Part shown: positions 22,408-33,421 of the stretch, in pieces | Layout of the letters: each line of letters opens with the position of its first letter | Position numbering within the stretch: the first letter of the stretch is position 1 | From: Kalaharituber pfeilii | Lineage: Eukaryota; Ascomycota; Pezizomycetes; Pezizales; Pezizaceae | Assembly (NCBI GenBank): GCA_015179045.1 | Contig: WHUZ01000045.1 | Span: 124,001-188,000 of the forward strand | Length of the DNA stretch: 64,000 nucleotides | Reading direction: 5' to 3' | The notes under the pieces: model-generated | What the model was told of the DNA's origin: nothing | The model's database searches: none | The model's input: the letters and a program-made list of their open reading frames with translations, nothing else | Made by a program: the position numbers and the translations under genes

Positions 22408-24597
22408 GGTACCGAAGTCAAAATTGATCCAAAGAAAGTAAAAGTGATTCAAGATTGGAAAGCACCACAAAGGAAGAAAGAAGTACAGTCCTTTCTAGGA
22501 TTCATCAACTTCTACAGACGATTCATCAAGAATTACAGTGCACGAACCAAGCCACTCGTTGAGTTGACTTGTAAGGATATACCATAGTCCTGGGCTGAAC
22601 AACAACAGAGTGCATTTGACGAATTGAAAAAGCTATTTGAATCTGCTCCTATACTTGCACAGTATGATAGAACACTCCCCGCACCCATTGAAACGGATGC
22701 ATCAAATCAAGCTATTGCAGGAGTATTCTCTCAGTTACACCCAGCAACAGACGAAAATGAGGCCGAAGCCCGGCAGTGGAAATTGGTGGACTGCCACTCA
22801 CGGTTACTAAAGCAACATCAACGCAACTGGCCTATACATGATAAAGAATTATGGGCAATCGTCAGCTCTTTACTACACTGGCGTACATGGCTTCTTAGTT
22901 TGACAATGCAGTTTGAAGTACATACAGATCATCAAGGACTACAGCACTTTCAGACCAAGCCAAGATTAAACATGCGATAGGCTGAATGGGCCGAAAAGCT
23001 CGCTGAATTCGAGTACATTATCAAGTATCGACCGGGATCAGCTATGGGACGCCCAGATGCTATCACACGACGAGAAGGTAACGAACCTTCAGGAACCAAT
23101 ATAGTTGCACAAGCCAACGAAGATGCTCCAGCCAACGAAGATGCTCCAGCCAATAAAGATACTCCAGCCAATGAAGAAGATGCTTCAGACCCTGAAGAAG
23201 AAGACGTTCCAGACCCAAATCTAGAAGGAATTGATGTCACAACATGGCCCAAAGATATTGAGAGCGGACTACTTATTGTACCTACTGATTGTCAGCAGGC
23301 TGTGCTACAACAATGTCATGATTCTAGAGTTGCAGGCCATTGGGGACGACGACGTACTGAAGAGCTTGTATCACGCAACTTTATATGGAAAGGATGGCAA
23401 GAGGATATCTCACGCTATGTTGCTGGTTGCCATCATTGCCAAAAGGCCAAAGCAGACAGACATGCCCGCCAAACGAAATTAGAACCAATGCCTACAGGGA
23501 CTCTACCCTGGGAAGAAATAGCTATGGACTTTGTAGGAGAACTTCCTGAAAGTGAAGGATTCAATGCTGTCTTAGTTATCACAGACCGTTTTACTAAGAT
23601 GCAACACTATATACCTGCTGAAACGACATGGACAGCAGAGGACGTGGCAAATGCCTATATTTGTGAAATATGGCGACTTCATGGCTTACCGAGGCATGTT
23701 ACCTCAGACCGTGGACCACAATTCACAAGTGCATTTATGCGAGATCTAAATGCGAAGCTTCATATTGGTCTGAGGCTGTCAACAGCACATCACCCACAGA
23801 CAGATGGCTTGAGTGAAAGAGCGATACAAACACTCAAACAATACTTGAGAATCTACTGCCATGATCGTCAGAAACGTTGGGTACAATGGCTACCACTAGC
23901 CGAATTCGCATACAACTCTACAAATACCGCCACACATGGATACAGCCCATTCCGCAGCCTGTATGGGTTTGACCCACGTACTATTCATGTCAATGATGAT
24001 TACATATATGCCAGCCCAGCTGCTGAAGAATGGATTGAACGTATGACCGCAGTACACAGCCAGATTCACCAAACCCTCAAGCAGATCAACGATAATCGCT
24101 CTGCACTCCACATTGACAAATCTCGCCAATTTCAAGTTGGAGACCAAGTATGGGTGGATCGCCGCAATTTGACAGTACAAACTGGAAACAAGTCCTTATC
24201 CAGCAAGTATATTGGCCCATACACCATTACTCGACGAATCAGCCGGCATGCGTATGAGCTAAACATTCCTAAAAGGCTACGCCTGCACAAGGTGATACAC
24301 ACTTCACTACTGAAGCCTTTTAAAGATAGAGTGCAACCACAGGTTGATCCATCATCGAGAAGTGACAATGAAGATAATGATGAGGAAGAGGAACCACTAT
24401 ATGAGGTGGATTGTATTGTTGATAGCAGACGCACCAAAGGGGGCGTAAAGTACCGAGTCCATTGGAAAGATTATGGTGCAGAATCCGACACATGGGAATC
24501 ATTCGATGATTTACAGGCTCCTTTAGTACTGCAGGAAATTATTAAATTTCATAATGAGCACCCAAGAAAGCCAATGGATCGAAGAGTTGACAATTGA
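22408..24597 (+). pseudogene. Gypsy pol remnant: RNase H, integrase, chromodomain
   Basis: The frame begins inside the reverse transcriptase thumb (KVIQDWKAPQ...FLGFINFYRRFI). Everything upstream, including the YxDD core and protease, is missing. RNase H follows, with acidic residues in ETDASNQA, DKELWAIV and HTDHQGL. An open frame then runs from 23044 to 24597: H2C2 zinc-binding region ending CHHC, integrase core with Asp in AMDFVGEL, Asp in TSDRGPQF and Glu in SERAIQTL, and a C-terminal chromodomain (YEVDCIVDSRR...YRVHWKDY...TWESF). TAG stops at about 22586 and 22977 interrupt the upstream part. The integrase-chromodomain part looks intact. Confidence 0.9.
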
Positions 24598-24599
24598 AC

Positions 24600-25165
24600 T
24601 AAGCATATGCCGATGAGTCGAAGAGCTGAAGTAAGCACATACCGACAAATCGAAGAGTGAACCTATGCCAATGAGTCGAAGAGCTGAAGTAAGCACATAC
24701 CGACGAATTGAGGACTGACAATTGATAATTGAGCTATGCCGATGAGTCGAAGAGCTGAAGTAAGCACATACCGACAAATCGAAGACTGAACCTATGCCAA
24801 TGAGTCGAAGAGCTGAAGTAAGCACATACCGACGAATTGAAGACTGACAATTGATAATTGAGCTATGCCAATGAGTCGAAGAGCTGAAGTAAGCACATAC
24901 CGACGAATTGAAGACTGACAATTGATAATTGAGCTATGCCAATGAGTCGAAGAGCTGAAGTAAGCACATACCGACGAATTGAAGACTGACAATTGATAAT
25001 TGAGCTATGCCGATGAGTCGAAGAGCTGAACTGAGCACATGCCGACGAATCGAAGACTGATGAATTGAGCCTATACCGATGAAAATCGAAGATTTGACAA
25101 TTGAATTGAGCATATACCGATGAGTCGAAGAGCTGAATGGAGCACATGCCGGCGAATCGAAGAAT
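24600..25165. repeat. 71-bp tandem repeats 3' of the Gypsy pol
   Basis: Seven to eight units are present, built around GCTATGCC(A/G)ATGAGTCG, AAGAGCTGAAGTAAGCACAT and ACCGACGAATTGAAGACTGA, with a basic period of about 71 bp and some shorter variants. They lie between the integrase stop and the polypurine region (GAACGGGGGTAA) before the 3' LTR. Confidence 0.85.
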
Positions 25166-25349
25166 TGATGGACACTGAGCCTATACCTTCCTCGCCCATG
25201 GAGTGCTTTTTCCCACAGGGTTTTTTTTACCCATGGAGAGGTTTAACGGTAGCGCAAGGTGATGATACAGGCCCCTGACATACAGAAGGATGAAGTGAAG
25301 ATCTCAAGTGAAGGTCTGACGAGGACGTCAGCCGTAAGAACGGGGGTAA

Positions 25350-25602
25350 TGTCAGGGTGACCCAACAAAGTATCAATGATAAGCGATAAGAGATGACGCA
25401 TGATAATCACGCCATTCATAGTTATGATGGTGAAGAGAGAGAAGTTTGTTAGTTAGCACTCAATGTTAAATAGAATAATGCAAATAACCGACACGCTGGA
25501 CGCCTATATATAGAGGCCTCCACGGCCTCTATACAAAGGTCAAGTTCCAAGCGTTGTCCTAAGTTACACCTACACTTCGCTGCAATCGCAGACACCGTAA
25601 CA
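25350..25602 (+). repeat. 3' LTR
   Basis: 253 bp, identical to the 5' LTR except for one G to A difference (GCGATGAGAG versus GCGATAAGAG). It is followed by the GGCAC target duplication and then by the unchanged leader of the GFA gene. Confidence 0.95.
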
Positions 25603-25714
25603 GGCACAAACTCACTCATTTCGCACCACCAATACGGCTTCGAATTCACTCCCAGTCCAGTCCATAGCTGCTACATTCTTACAAAGCTTGACTTTGTAAA
25701 CTACGCACCTCAAC

Positions 25715-25797
25715 ATGTCCGATAATGCCCTGCACCCCTATAATGGTTCTTGTCACTGCGGCGCGCTGAAATACACGTTCATCACACGTGGGACCCC
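25715..25797 (+). pseudogene. GFA/CENP-V-like enzyme, 5' part of a split gene
   Basis: ATG at 25715 follows CTCAAC and begins a frame with GSCHCGALKYTF, the first zinc-binding CxC motif of the GFA (glutathione-dependent formaldehyde-activating-like) family. The frame is interrupted after 83 nt by the inverted repeat at 25798. The first copy of the 9-bp target TGGGACCCC is at 25789-25797. The other part is at 52679-53042. Taken together the two parts total 447 nt, a multiple of three, and give a 148-residue protein of normal family length, so the gene was intact before insertion. Exact substrate is unknown; many family members are zinc proteins of uncharacterised function. Confidence 0.85.
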
Positions 25798-25833
25798 CGG
25801 AATGTCTCTGTCCAGTCACTTTCTGACTGGACA
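25798..25833. repeat. Left TIR of the large element, with hairpin
   Basis: 36 bp. Its inner 25 bp (25809-25833) form a perfect 10-bp stem, TGTCCAGTCA/TGACTGGACA, around the loop CTTTC. The same unit appears inverted at 52634-52669. Confidence 0.9.
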
Positions 25834-26570
25834 GAAGCCGGGATAAATGACGCTAAACTATACAAGCGACCGCTAATCTACTAGTATGTACATATACAAG
25901 ATAAATTGAAATCACGAATTCTCGTTTTTATTATATTACTCGACAAATTTTTTTTATTTTTATTTTATTTTATATTTCTACTCGACGAATTCTCATCAAA
26001 AAATTGGAATGCCACAGTACATCTCACACTGCCCCACCATCAACTATTGCTCGCTTCATATTGCCTTACCTCACACAACGCATAAGAACAACAAACAACA
26101 ATCAATGTCTGCTACCTCTCTCCTACGTGCCCGTGGAATCATTGCAGCTATGCAAGCCCATATTTAAAAAAGCCTGAGAAGGGTGAAAGTTATGGGCTAA
26201 ATTGTTGAGAACCGCAGTCGGCTTAAACGTCACTTGCCACTTCATTTAGATAGTACCGGTATTGGAGCATTTTCGCAGCTACAAGGGCGGTTACACTGTA
26301 TTGCATTGACATGCTAAAGCATGAATAGCAAGCTGCATCATCTCCTATTTAAGAAGCTTCTGATTCTGCCAGAAATATGGGAAATGTTGCATGTACCACA
26401 TGCTCAATTATTCTCCAATAAGCTATTCCTTGTCACCATTTTCTATGTACATTTTATCTTCTTAAACAGTCAATACCACTATCGTCGATTCATCCTTATT
26501 GGAATCTTGACAAGTCCGCATGGGACCCTCATCAATAGTGGACTATGACGCTTGATACCACCAAGAGTTC
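25834..26570. other. Left interior of the large element, no clear gene
   Basis: AT-rich sequence. The frame from ATG 26105 has in-frame stops, and 26321-26548 is an open 75-codon piece in the same frame. A decayed coding region, possibly of the element's own transposase, is conceivable, but no motif is recognisable. Confidence 0.35.
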
Positions 26571-27148
26571 TTTTTTTTTTATTTTTTTTTTATATCAATA
26601 CTCGCATGCCGCCCAGTGGGCTATGGCGAGGGTCTTAATTAAAGAAGAAAAGAAAACACCGTCAAAACTATCGTCCTAAATACATGTAGTGCCCGCGGAC
26701 TCCTTCATGATGCGGGTGGCGCCCAGTATGATCCCCTAGTTCCGTCCCCTCTCCGACTCATACCGGACCGACTTGTGCCATCGTCCACTAAGCCTCACCT
26801 TCTCGACCTCCATCTCTTTTCCCAGGTAGATCACCACCGAACTAGTTTTCTTCCCTTCCTCCTCCAACACGTTCCTCTTCCTTAGCCAGCGAATCCCCCT
26901 TATCTTCCCTAGCTCCTTGTTCGCGGCTTCCAACCACTGTTTGACCGTTCCCAGGTCCTTCCTCAATGCGATACCGTGTATCACGATGCCGGCTTTTCCC
27001 CTAGTGTTGGCATCGGGTGTGGTTGGTGGAGAGGTGTTGGTGGTGGGGCCCTTCCGAGTGGTTTCCCGGTAGCGCCGATAAGCTTCTTCATGGGACGGAA
27101 GCTTACCTTTTCCCTTTGGGCTGTTGGAGGGTTTTGGTGGCGGTGTGG
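26571..27148 (-). mobile_element. ORF1-only non-LTR element, 5'-truncated
   Basis: A minus-strand insertion ends in tail I (GGGCTATGGCGAG read in reverse, T-run at 26571-26592) and is flanked by GAGTTC (26565-26570 and 27149-27154). It contains the end of a gag-like ORF1 (26736-26984): VIHGIALRKDLG...GIRWLRK...KKTSSVVIYL...YESERGRN followed by a stop. The 3' UTR includes CGCGGGCACTACATGTATTTA, also seen near 55433 after the homologous stop. There is no CCHC knuckle and no reverse transcriptase between stop and tail. Confidence 0.8.
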
Positions 27149-27154
27149 GAGTTC

Positions 27155-27835
27155 ATTATCTGCACCACTGATGACACCAAACCTCCTTCCTGATATCCAA
27201 GGCCAGCATAGCTTCGTTCAGATAGCATACAATCTAGAGAGCCATTTCACTGCACAACCTTCTCATCTAGTAGCACATCAAGTTCGACAGTTTCAACATA
27301 CAGTCCAAGGGGTACAAACTTGTTGGAAAACTCCTAGTTTTCCAACCACTATCTTACCTTCTCCAGAACCAATCTTCCGGATACAGTTTCAAACAACATC
27401 TAGCATATCGACCTCACGTAATCCAAAACGCATTAATTCAGCTCATGGGCCTACTGGGGCTGAGGTGGCTGAAACTGAATTAGCTAAACATCAAGCTATT
27501 CAAAAGCGCAAAGATATTGCTGACAATCATACTCAGGATGTTATTGTCACGGTCCTGCACTCATGTAGAAAGGTGGATGAAGCACTGGAGTTAGCTGAAG
27601 AGGTACCAGAGTACAATGATGTAGACAATTACACTCAGGATGTTATTGTCCTACACTTACGTAGAAAGATGGATGAAGCGCTGGAGTTAGCTGAAGAAAT
27701 AGTACCAGAGTACGATGATGCAGATGTTATTGTTCTGCACTCACGCAGGACCTTGGAATAAGTGGATCGATGTAGGCATGGGATGTGGACATGGGTTGTA
27801 CGTACTAGTAGCTTAGCGGTCGCTTTAGATATACA
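27155..27835. other. Interior segment with a repeated coding-like stretch
   Basis: An open frame (27155-27761) has no known domain. Its C-terminal part contains a roughly 100-bp tandem unit with about two and a half copies (from 27535, 27636 and 27721), encoding DVIV.LH.RRK.DEALELAEE. The N-terminal part of the longer frame starting at 26976 is antisense to the LINE at 26571-27148, so a gene cannot be claimed. Confidence 0.35.
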
Positions 27836-29074
27836 TGTTCCGGGCCACTCATTTCGAAAGTTTATTCATTACTGGCCCGGGCCACTGAATAAATGGCTGA
27901 TTCACTACTGGCCCCGGCCATTCATTTCGCATGCATGCTTAGAATTCACGCGCGGCAAAATTAAGTATTTATGCGCGACAATGTTCTCGCTCCTAAGCGC
28001 GACAATAAATTACCGTAAATGACAATAATTAAAATGAGTTCACACAACAAAAAATTAAAGCATCTAAAACCCTCCTCCAGCAATTAATCTCCCTCTCTAA
28101 CAGTTCTAGATAATACATCATGGCAAAATAAGAAGAGATAATAAGAGTAAATAGAACACACTGAGATTAGGAAATGCATGAGAAAAAATATATTAAAGGA
28201 ACCAAAAAAAAAAAAAAAACTGCCCAGCTCCATCAAGAATATAAACTTCAATACAAGATTAAGTTATACCAAAATTCTAATTATTAGTTGATGATGAAAT
28301 CTGATTATTAAGGCACTGACTCTGAGACTGCTCACCATGACAATAAATAGAACATACTCTATTCTTGCGAACACATCCACATCGCTGAGTATCACATAAC
28401 CCTGTACATGAACATTTTCCTAAAGGTACTATATTAAAATCTGAACCTAGCTCCTGGCGAGCTGCTTCACGTAAGGAAATAGATGGCAGTGCCGTGTTAG
28501 CTGGAAAAGATTCTAATACTTGAAGTTCAGGTGAGACTTTAGCAAGGTATTTCGCTGAATAGTAGCGATTTATAATACCATAGCGAGTTTGAAGTTTATA
28601 TCGATCTCCATAAATCTTATGGATCACAAGACCAAAAAGACGTCGATTATTAATTGGGGTTCGGTCCAGTTGAATTTTGACTGTAACTAGCTCTCCAATA
28701 TCAAAGGTGTCAGCAGATACACGATTGTTATAGCGAGTAGCCATATGAGTCCGATTTTGCTCTGTTTGCTGCTGAACTGCCTGCATCATTTGGCTATGTT
28801 GCTTTTGTAGCATATTATCAATCACACGCTGCTCCTGTCGTAATTGAGAATCTTCAAATGACTCATGTAATAGTGTTGCTGGAGATGGTAGATTGAGTTC
28901 ATCTTCAGAACTACTACTAGACTCATCATGAGGGTCATTTGAAGAGAATTGGGTATTCGTATTGTCTCTAGATTCTCGTGAGGCTGGTAGTTGACCTATA
29001 CGTCGATTAAATACAACTTCGTAAGGAGAACGTCGAAGTACTTCATGACATTGGGCATTGATTGCCATAGTAAT

Positions 29075-29991
29075 TGTCACGGCCCGCTCCCTACAGTCTC
29101 CGTACACTAAGCCACGACCGCCGGCAAGCCACCGACCGCCGGCAAGCCACGACCGCCAGCAAGCCATGACCACCAGCCAGCCATGACCGTAGCCTGCCTG
29201 CCAGTATGGCCCGCCTGCCAGTATGGCCCGCCTGCCAGTATAGCCCGCCTGCCAGTATAATCCACCTGCTAGTATAGCCCGCCTGCTAGTATAGCCTGCC
29301 TGCCAGTACGACCCGCCTGCTAGTATAGTCCGCTTGCTAGTATAGCCCGCCTGCCAGTACGACCCGCCGGCTAGTATAGCCCGCCGGCTAGTATAGCCCG
29401 CCGGCTAGTATAGCCCGCCGGCTAGTATAGCCCGCCGGCTAGTATAGCCCGCCTGCTAGTATAGCCCGCCTGCCAGTACAGCCCGCCTGCTAGTATAGCC
29501 CGCTCACCAGTACAGCCTGCCTGCTAGTATCGCCGCCTGCCAGTATCGCCCGCCTGCCAGTATCGCCCGCCTGCCATGAAAACTCTGCCTTCGCTACTCT
29601 GTTCTTACTGCTGCCCTCGTCGCTGCTTCTACCTTTGTATTATGCTTCTTAAGTAATAAACCTATCATGTATATATAGGCTCTATCTTGCCCTCATGTAA
29701 ATAGTTCCTTCTCTCCTTGTCTGTTGTCTTGTCTCCTTAATAGACCCATATGGTTCCTCGCAGTCTATATGTTCTTGTTATTCTCGTCAATCCCTAGATC
29801 CAATTCAGTACTTGGTCTTCTCTGCCTTTTTACCATAGCCTGCCATCGCCGTTGAACTGGAACCGCTGAACTGCTCCTGTCAAGCCTCTCCTGTCAAGTT
29901 TGTCAGGCCTCTGCCATTCAGCGCTTGCAAAACTACTGTTACCCTGAACCGGTCGTATCCCTTAGCAGCACCAGCGTGCCGCCCCGTGACA
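29075..29991. mobile_element. Solo LTR nested in the integrase gene
   Basis: 917 bp with TGTCACGGCC at one end and GGGGCGG...CCGTGACA-type sequence at the other, flanked by the perfect 5-bp duplication GTAAT (29070-29074 and 29992-29996). TG...CA termini with a 5-bp duplication indicate an LTR left by LTR-LTR recombination. A TATATATAGGCTC stretch near 29670 suggests plus-strand orientation. About 400 bp of it is a 17-bp minisatellite. Confidence 0.88.
29199..29576. repeat. 17-bp minisatellite inside the solo LTR
   Basis: More than 20 tandem copies of CCCGCCTGCCAGTATAG and variants (CTGCTAG, CGGCTAG, CAGTACGA). Confidence 0.9.
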
Positions 29992-31059
29992 GTAATATCT
30001 GTCAATAGTGTAGACCATGCTTGTGTTCCTCGCTCTTGCATTAAGGCTTGTAGTTTTCGTTGAACCACAGAATTACCTTGTTCTACAAGGCCTTGGGTTT
30101 GTGGAGCACGAGGAGCTCCATTAATTAATTTAATACTATATTGTTGGAGTAACTAATAAATTAAATTTTAGTAATATTCTTATACTCAACTTTATAAATC
30201 TATAAAAGTACTTACCTGTCGTACAGGCCCCCTAAACTCATTACCATTATCACATTGGATAATAGTAGGTGGTCCTAAGTATTGAATCCAGACAAGCAAT
30301 TCTCTAGCTACCCCTTCTGCTTGCTTTGTCTTTAATGCTCGAATAATAGAGTACTTGCTATAGTGGTCTTTCATATGTAAGATCCATTTATATTCGCCGT
30401 CTGGTATATTTGACATGTCAATTAGGTCTATTTGAACCCGCTCAAAGGTTTGATTGACAACAATCGGCTGTAATGGAGGGCGTGTAGAAGATGGTCTATT
30501 CAAAGTGCATATTTTACAACGCCGGACCATCCATATAACCTATTATAGTATTAATTAAAGCTTTATGTTTAGAAAATTACTAATGGTTCATACCTCATCT
30601 TTATTAATACCATAATAGCGGTCTTTAACTTCATGATATGTCTTGTTCTTTCCTGGATGAGCGAGTCTGCAATGAACTTCTTGAATAACATCAAATACAT
30701 GCTCTTCCGAAATTACTTCTCTTTCATTAGGATGTTGTGGAGGTTGTGCCCGACGTAAGAGAATTCCATTTTCACCGATTCCATAACTCTATTCATCTAT
30801 TAGTATTATGAATAAAAAAACAACTTGATCTGTAATACCCTAGCTAAAATGCGAGCATGATGTTCCTCATTATTTGAGGCATGTAGCTCTGGATTCAGTA
30901 CAAATCGTCTAATTGTACGTAGTCTGGTAGGGTCAATACGGTATCGGTTGGTATGATGTTGAGCTTGGATATAAAGTTGAAATTCTTGCCGGAGCTCTGG
31001 CGAAAAAGCGACAATATTCTCAATATCGTTTGCTGTGCCTGCCATAGTAAAATAGTAAT

Positions 31060-31330
31060 AGCAGTAAGCGATAGCAGCGAGCAGTGGCAGCGAGCAGTGG
31101 AAGTGAGCGATGGCAGTGAGTGATGGCAGTGAGCGATGGCAGTGAGCAATAGCAGAGAGTGATAGCAGCGAGCGATAGCAGAGAGTGATAGCAGAGAGCG
31201 ACTGATGGCAGGGAGCGATAGCAGGCAGTGATAGCAGCGAGCGATAGCAGAGAGTGATAGCAGAGAGCGATTGATGGCAGGGAGCGATAGCAGGCAGCGA
31301 TAGCAGGCGAGAGTAATGGCAGTAGCAGAG
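31060..31330. repeat. Short-unit tandem repeat 5' of the integrase gene
   Basis: Tandem variants of GCAGCGAGCGATA / GCAGAGAGTGATA (13-bp period) lie directly upstream of the integrase start and within the Ginger-like element. Confidence 0.8.
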
Positions 31331-31825
31331 AGTAATAGTGAGAGATAAAGAAAGAATTACTTATTGTAGTAAGTATCACAATGTCCAGGGGCCAGGGTCG
31401 GTAGTAACGTAGCATAGGAGTGAAAGCTATGTAAGGTACTGTACCGGATGCTTGTGAATGCTAGAGCAGCTACGTACCTCAGGTCCTTGAACTGAGCTTT
31501 AAATACTTGAAAAAATAAACAATATCAAATGAATTATACAAAATAGTCCATAGCAATAGAATCTTCTCACTATCTAAGTGCTTTGATCTTTGTACAAGCG
31601 CTTTGATCACGATGTTAAGCGAGCATCACGAAATGAACCGCCAGCGGCGCCAGGCCAGTAATGATAAGCGAGAGCTCAAGCGAGCGCTCAAGCGGCTCAA
31701 GCGAGTGTCACGAAATGAACTGCCCAGGCCAGTAGTGAATCAGCCACTGATTCAGTGGCCCGGGCCAGTAATGGGTGGCCCGGGCCAGTAATGGACAAGT
31801 CTTCCGAAATGAGTGGCCCGGAACA

Positions 31826-33421
31826 GAACCATTACTTTACCCCAGACCCTCAATTGACATATGCATCAGGGGTACAAGTAGTGAGGTATGCACTGTGGAA
31901 GCTGGCCTGATCCAGGGCTCGACGCGGGCTTTGTGGAGCGCCTTCATATATTATCGTTCATTGTGAATGCAACGCTAGTACTGAAGTATGTGAAACCATG
32001 TATCGCCGGTTGAGAGTTTATACCAAATATACAAGAGGCCCCTTGTTCGTTGTGTCCGTATGATGCTCAATATGCCACAAACCGGGCCGAATATTTAGAG
32101 ACCCCGCTGATGGATGAGACAGCATTTTAGTTTGTCCCCACAGATAATGTCAAAAATAGCCAAACAATATATTGGAATTCAGTACTGAATCAAGACCTCT
32201 CTGTTGAGTGCCTTCCTAATGTGCAACCCCTACATATGCGGGCTCGTTAGAGAATTCTAAATCGGGATTGAGAGCTACTGCATAGAGTGGGGTGTATTTT
32301 GTCAGCCGAACAAAGTTTAATGGTATTGCTGGTAAGTAGGAAGCTGAATACCTAGAAGCGCATGTGACCACGATCACAAAGAGTGGTTAACCTAGTAAGT
32401 CTCCACACTTATACACAGCGAACGATGGGTGGCCTAACGTATGCCCTTGTTTCAACTACCGTAGATTCGCAAAGGGAGTTACAACCAGCGGGGATCATAC
32501 CTCTAGCGGGAATACTTCTTGACAGCAGTGCATGTCTCGGATTGATGCGGAGGAAGCATTAAACAAATTCTCTCCAGGTTACATGCATGCATGCTCAGGA
32601 AGAGTATAGCAACTCTCCGGGCATCCGTCTTCAAGTAAAATAAGCTTATGTAACGATGCACAACATCTGGATGAATGGGGTGCGTACGAAAAGGCTCGCC
32701 TGGATTTCGATATACCTATCATCGGCATGCCCGGCAATACACCAAATGCGCGTTATGAACATCACTAGTCCTCACGTGTGCATTATATATTATGCTGTAG
32801 CTTCTGTCTCTATTGTTTGATGCTGGGGTACCATCTTATCACGGGGAAGTGGATAGAGCGAGGGTTCCCTGCCCTTTTCGCTAGATTGAGATAGGAGAAT
32901 CATATTTATGCAAAATTCAAGGGTAACAGTACACTCCACGCTCTCTGCGCTGGGGATGGCGCGTGCCTTCAAAGTTGGAGAGAGACTGTTTGATGAAGCC
33001 ATGAAACTATTTTGGTTTGGAGTGTAATCTGGCCTAGTGTAGCGGCGAATTGCTATCATAGCCGGAAGGTTTGGAGTTTCCTAGCTACTCTCGTGCGGAG
33101 CCTTTAGCCCTATGGTTGCGGACGGCTTTAATCAACACTATGTAACACTTCATTTCGCTTACTAATACAGCCTTTTTTTTTTTTTTTTTTTTTTTTTTCG
33201 CTCTTTGATCCCCCCTCCGGAATACCTCTACTGTGCAGAATACATGCCTCTTGCACTTCGCTTCTAGTGTACAGAATTAGAAGCAGCAAACCAGTTTATA
33301 ATCTTTTATCCAAAGTTTCATTGTGAGTTGAATTTTATTGATTTCGGTGTGCAGCAAAATACTATGCTCGTGAGAACAGTCAATATAACTTTGAAGATTT
33401 ACGAGGTACTGTACCTGCTGC
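31826..33421. other. Interior of the large element, no recognisable gene
   Basis: Only short domain-free frames are present. A run of about 28 T residues at 33172-33199 is not followed by tail I or tail II, so its origin is unknown. Confidence 0.4.

Larger units (their letters stand above)
20738..25602 (+). mobile_element. Ty3/Gypsy chromodomain LTR retrotransposon, internally deleted
   Basis: Two 253-bp LTRs (20738-20990 and 25350-25602) differ at only one position by eye and are flanked by the 5-bp duplication GGCAC (20733-20737 and 25603-25607). Between them are a gag with CCHC knuckle, a pol remnant lacking protease and the reverse transcriptase catalytic core, RNase H, integrase with chromodomain, and a tandem-repeat 3' region. 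It inserted about 110 bp upstream of the GFA gene start at 25715, in the probable promoter. Near-identical LTRs imply a young insertion, but the coding region was already defective, so it was probably moved in trans by an autonomous relative. Confidence 0.95.
28277..31045 (-). pseudogene. Integrase-type DDE transposase with C-terminal CXC motif, split by a solo LTR
   Basis: Exons on the minus strand are 31045-30839, 30788-30594, 30539-30216 and 30152-28277, with GT-AG introns of 50, 54 and 63 bp. After excluding the solo LTR and one 5-bp duplication (922 bp), the exons total 1,554 nt, a 517-residue frame without stops. Order: N-terminal region (1-95), H2C2 zinc-binding motif with HCRLAHPGK and CKIC (142-145), integrase core with Asp172, Asp231 and Glu266 (QIDLIDM, QCDNGNEF, GLVEQGN), a linker rich in Gln, Ser and acidic residues, and a cysteine-rich end (CSCTGLC, RCGCVRKNRVC, then CH and CLN) resembling the CXC/tesmin motif. 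Such integrases occur in Ginger DNA transposons and host-derived KRBA2/GIN proteins. Without the LTR the protein would look functional. Confidence 0.8.
27836..31825 (-). mobile_element. Ginger/KRBA2-like integrase transposon with about 110-bp TIRs
   Basis: Inverted ends begin TGTTCCGGGCCACTCATTTC at 27836 and, in reverse, at 31825. They remain similar for about 105-125 bp; the right arm carries one extra CCATTACTGGCCCGGGCCA-type duplication. The element starts with TGT, as Ginger elements do. A four-exon integrase gene lies inside on the minus strand and a solo LTR is nested in its last exon. No 4-bp target duplication is recognisable (flanks TACA and GAAC). A GATA/GCAG-rich minisatellite (about 31060-31330) sits between the gene start and the right TIR. 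Confidence 0.8.

Noticed and set aside
26976..27761. 261-codon protein on the plus strand
   Set aside because: Its first 60 codons are antisense to a LINE insertion and the target duplication at 27149 marks the junction, so the frame is a composite.
29199..29576. A CRISPR-like array
   Set aside because: Units are 17 bp, directly abutting and degenerate with no spacers; it is a minisatellite in an LTR of a eukaryotic genome.
33172..33199. A further LINE tail insertion at a 28-T run
   Set aside because: The sequence next to the T-run matches neither tail I nor tail II, and no flanking duplication was found.
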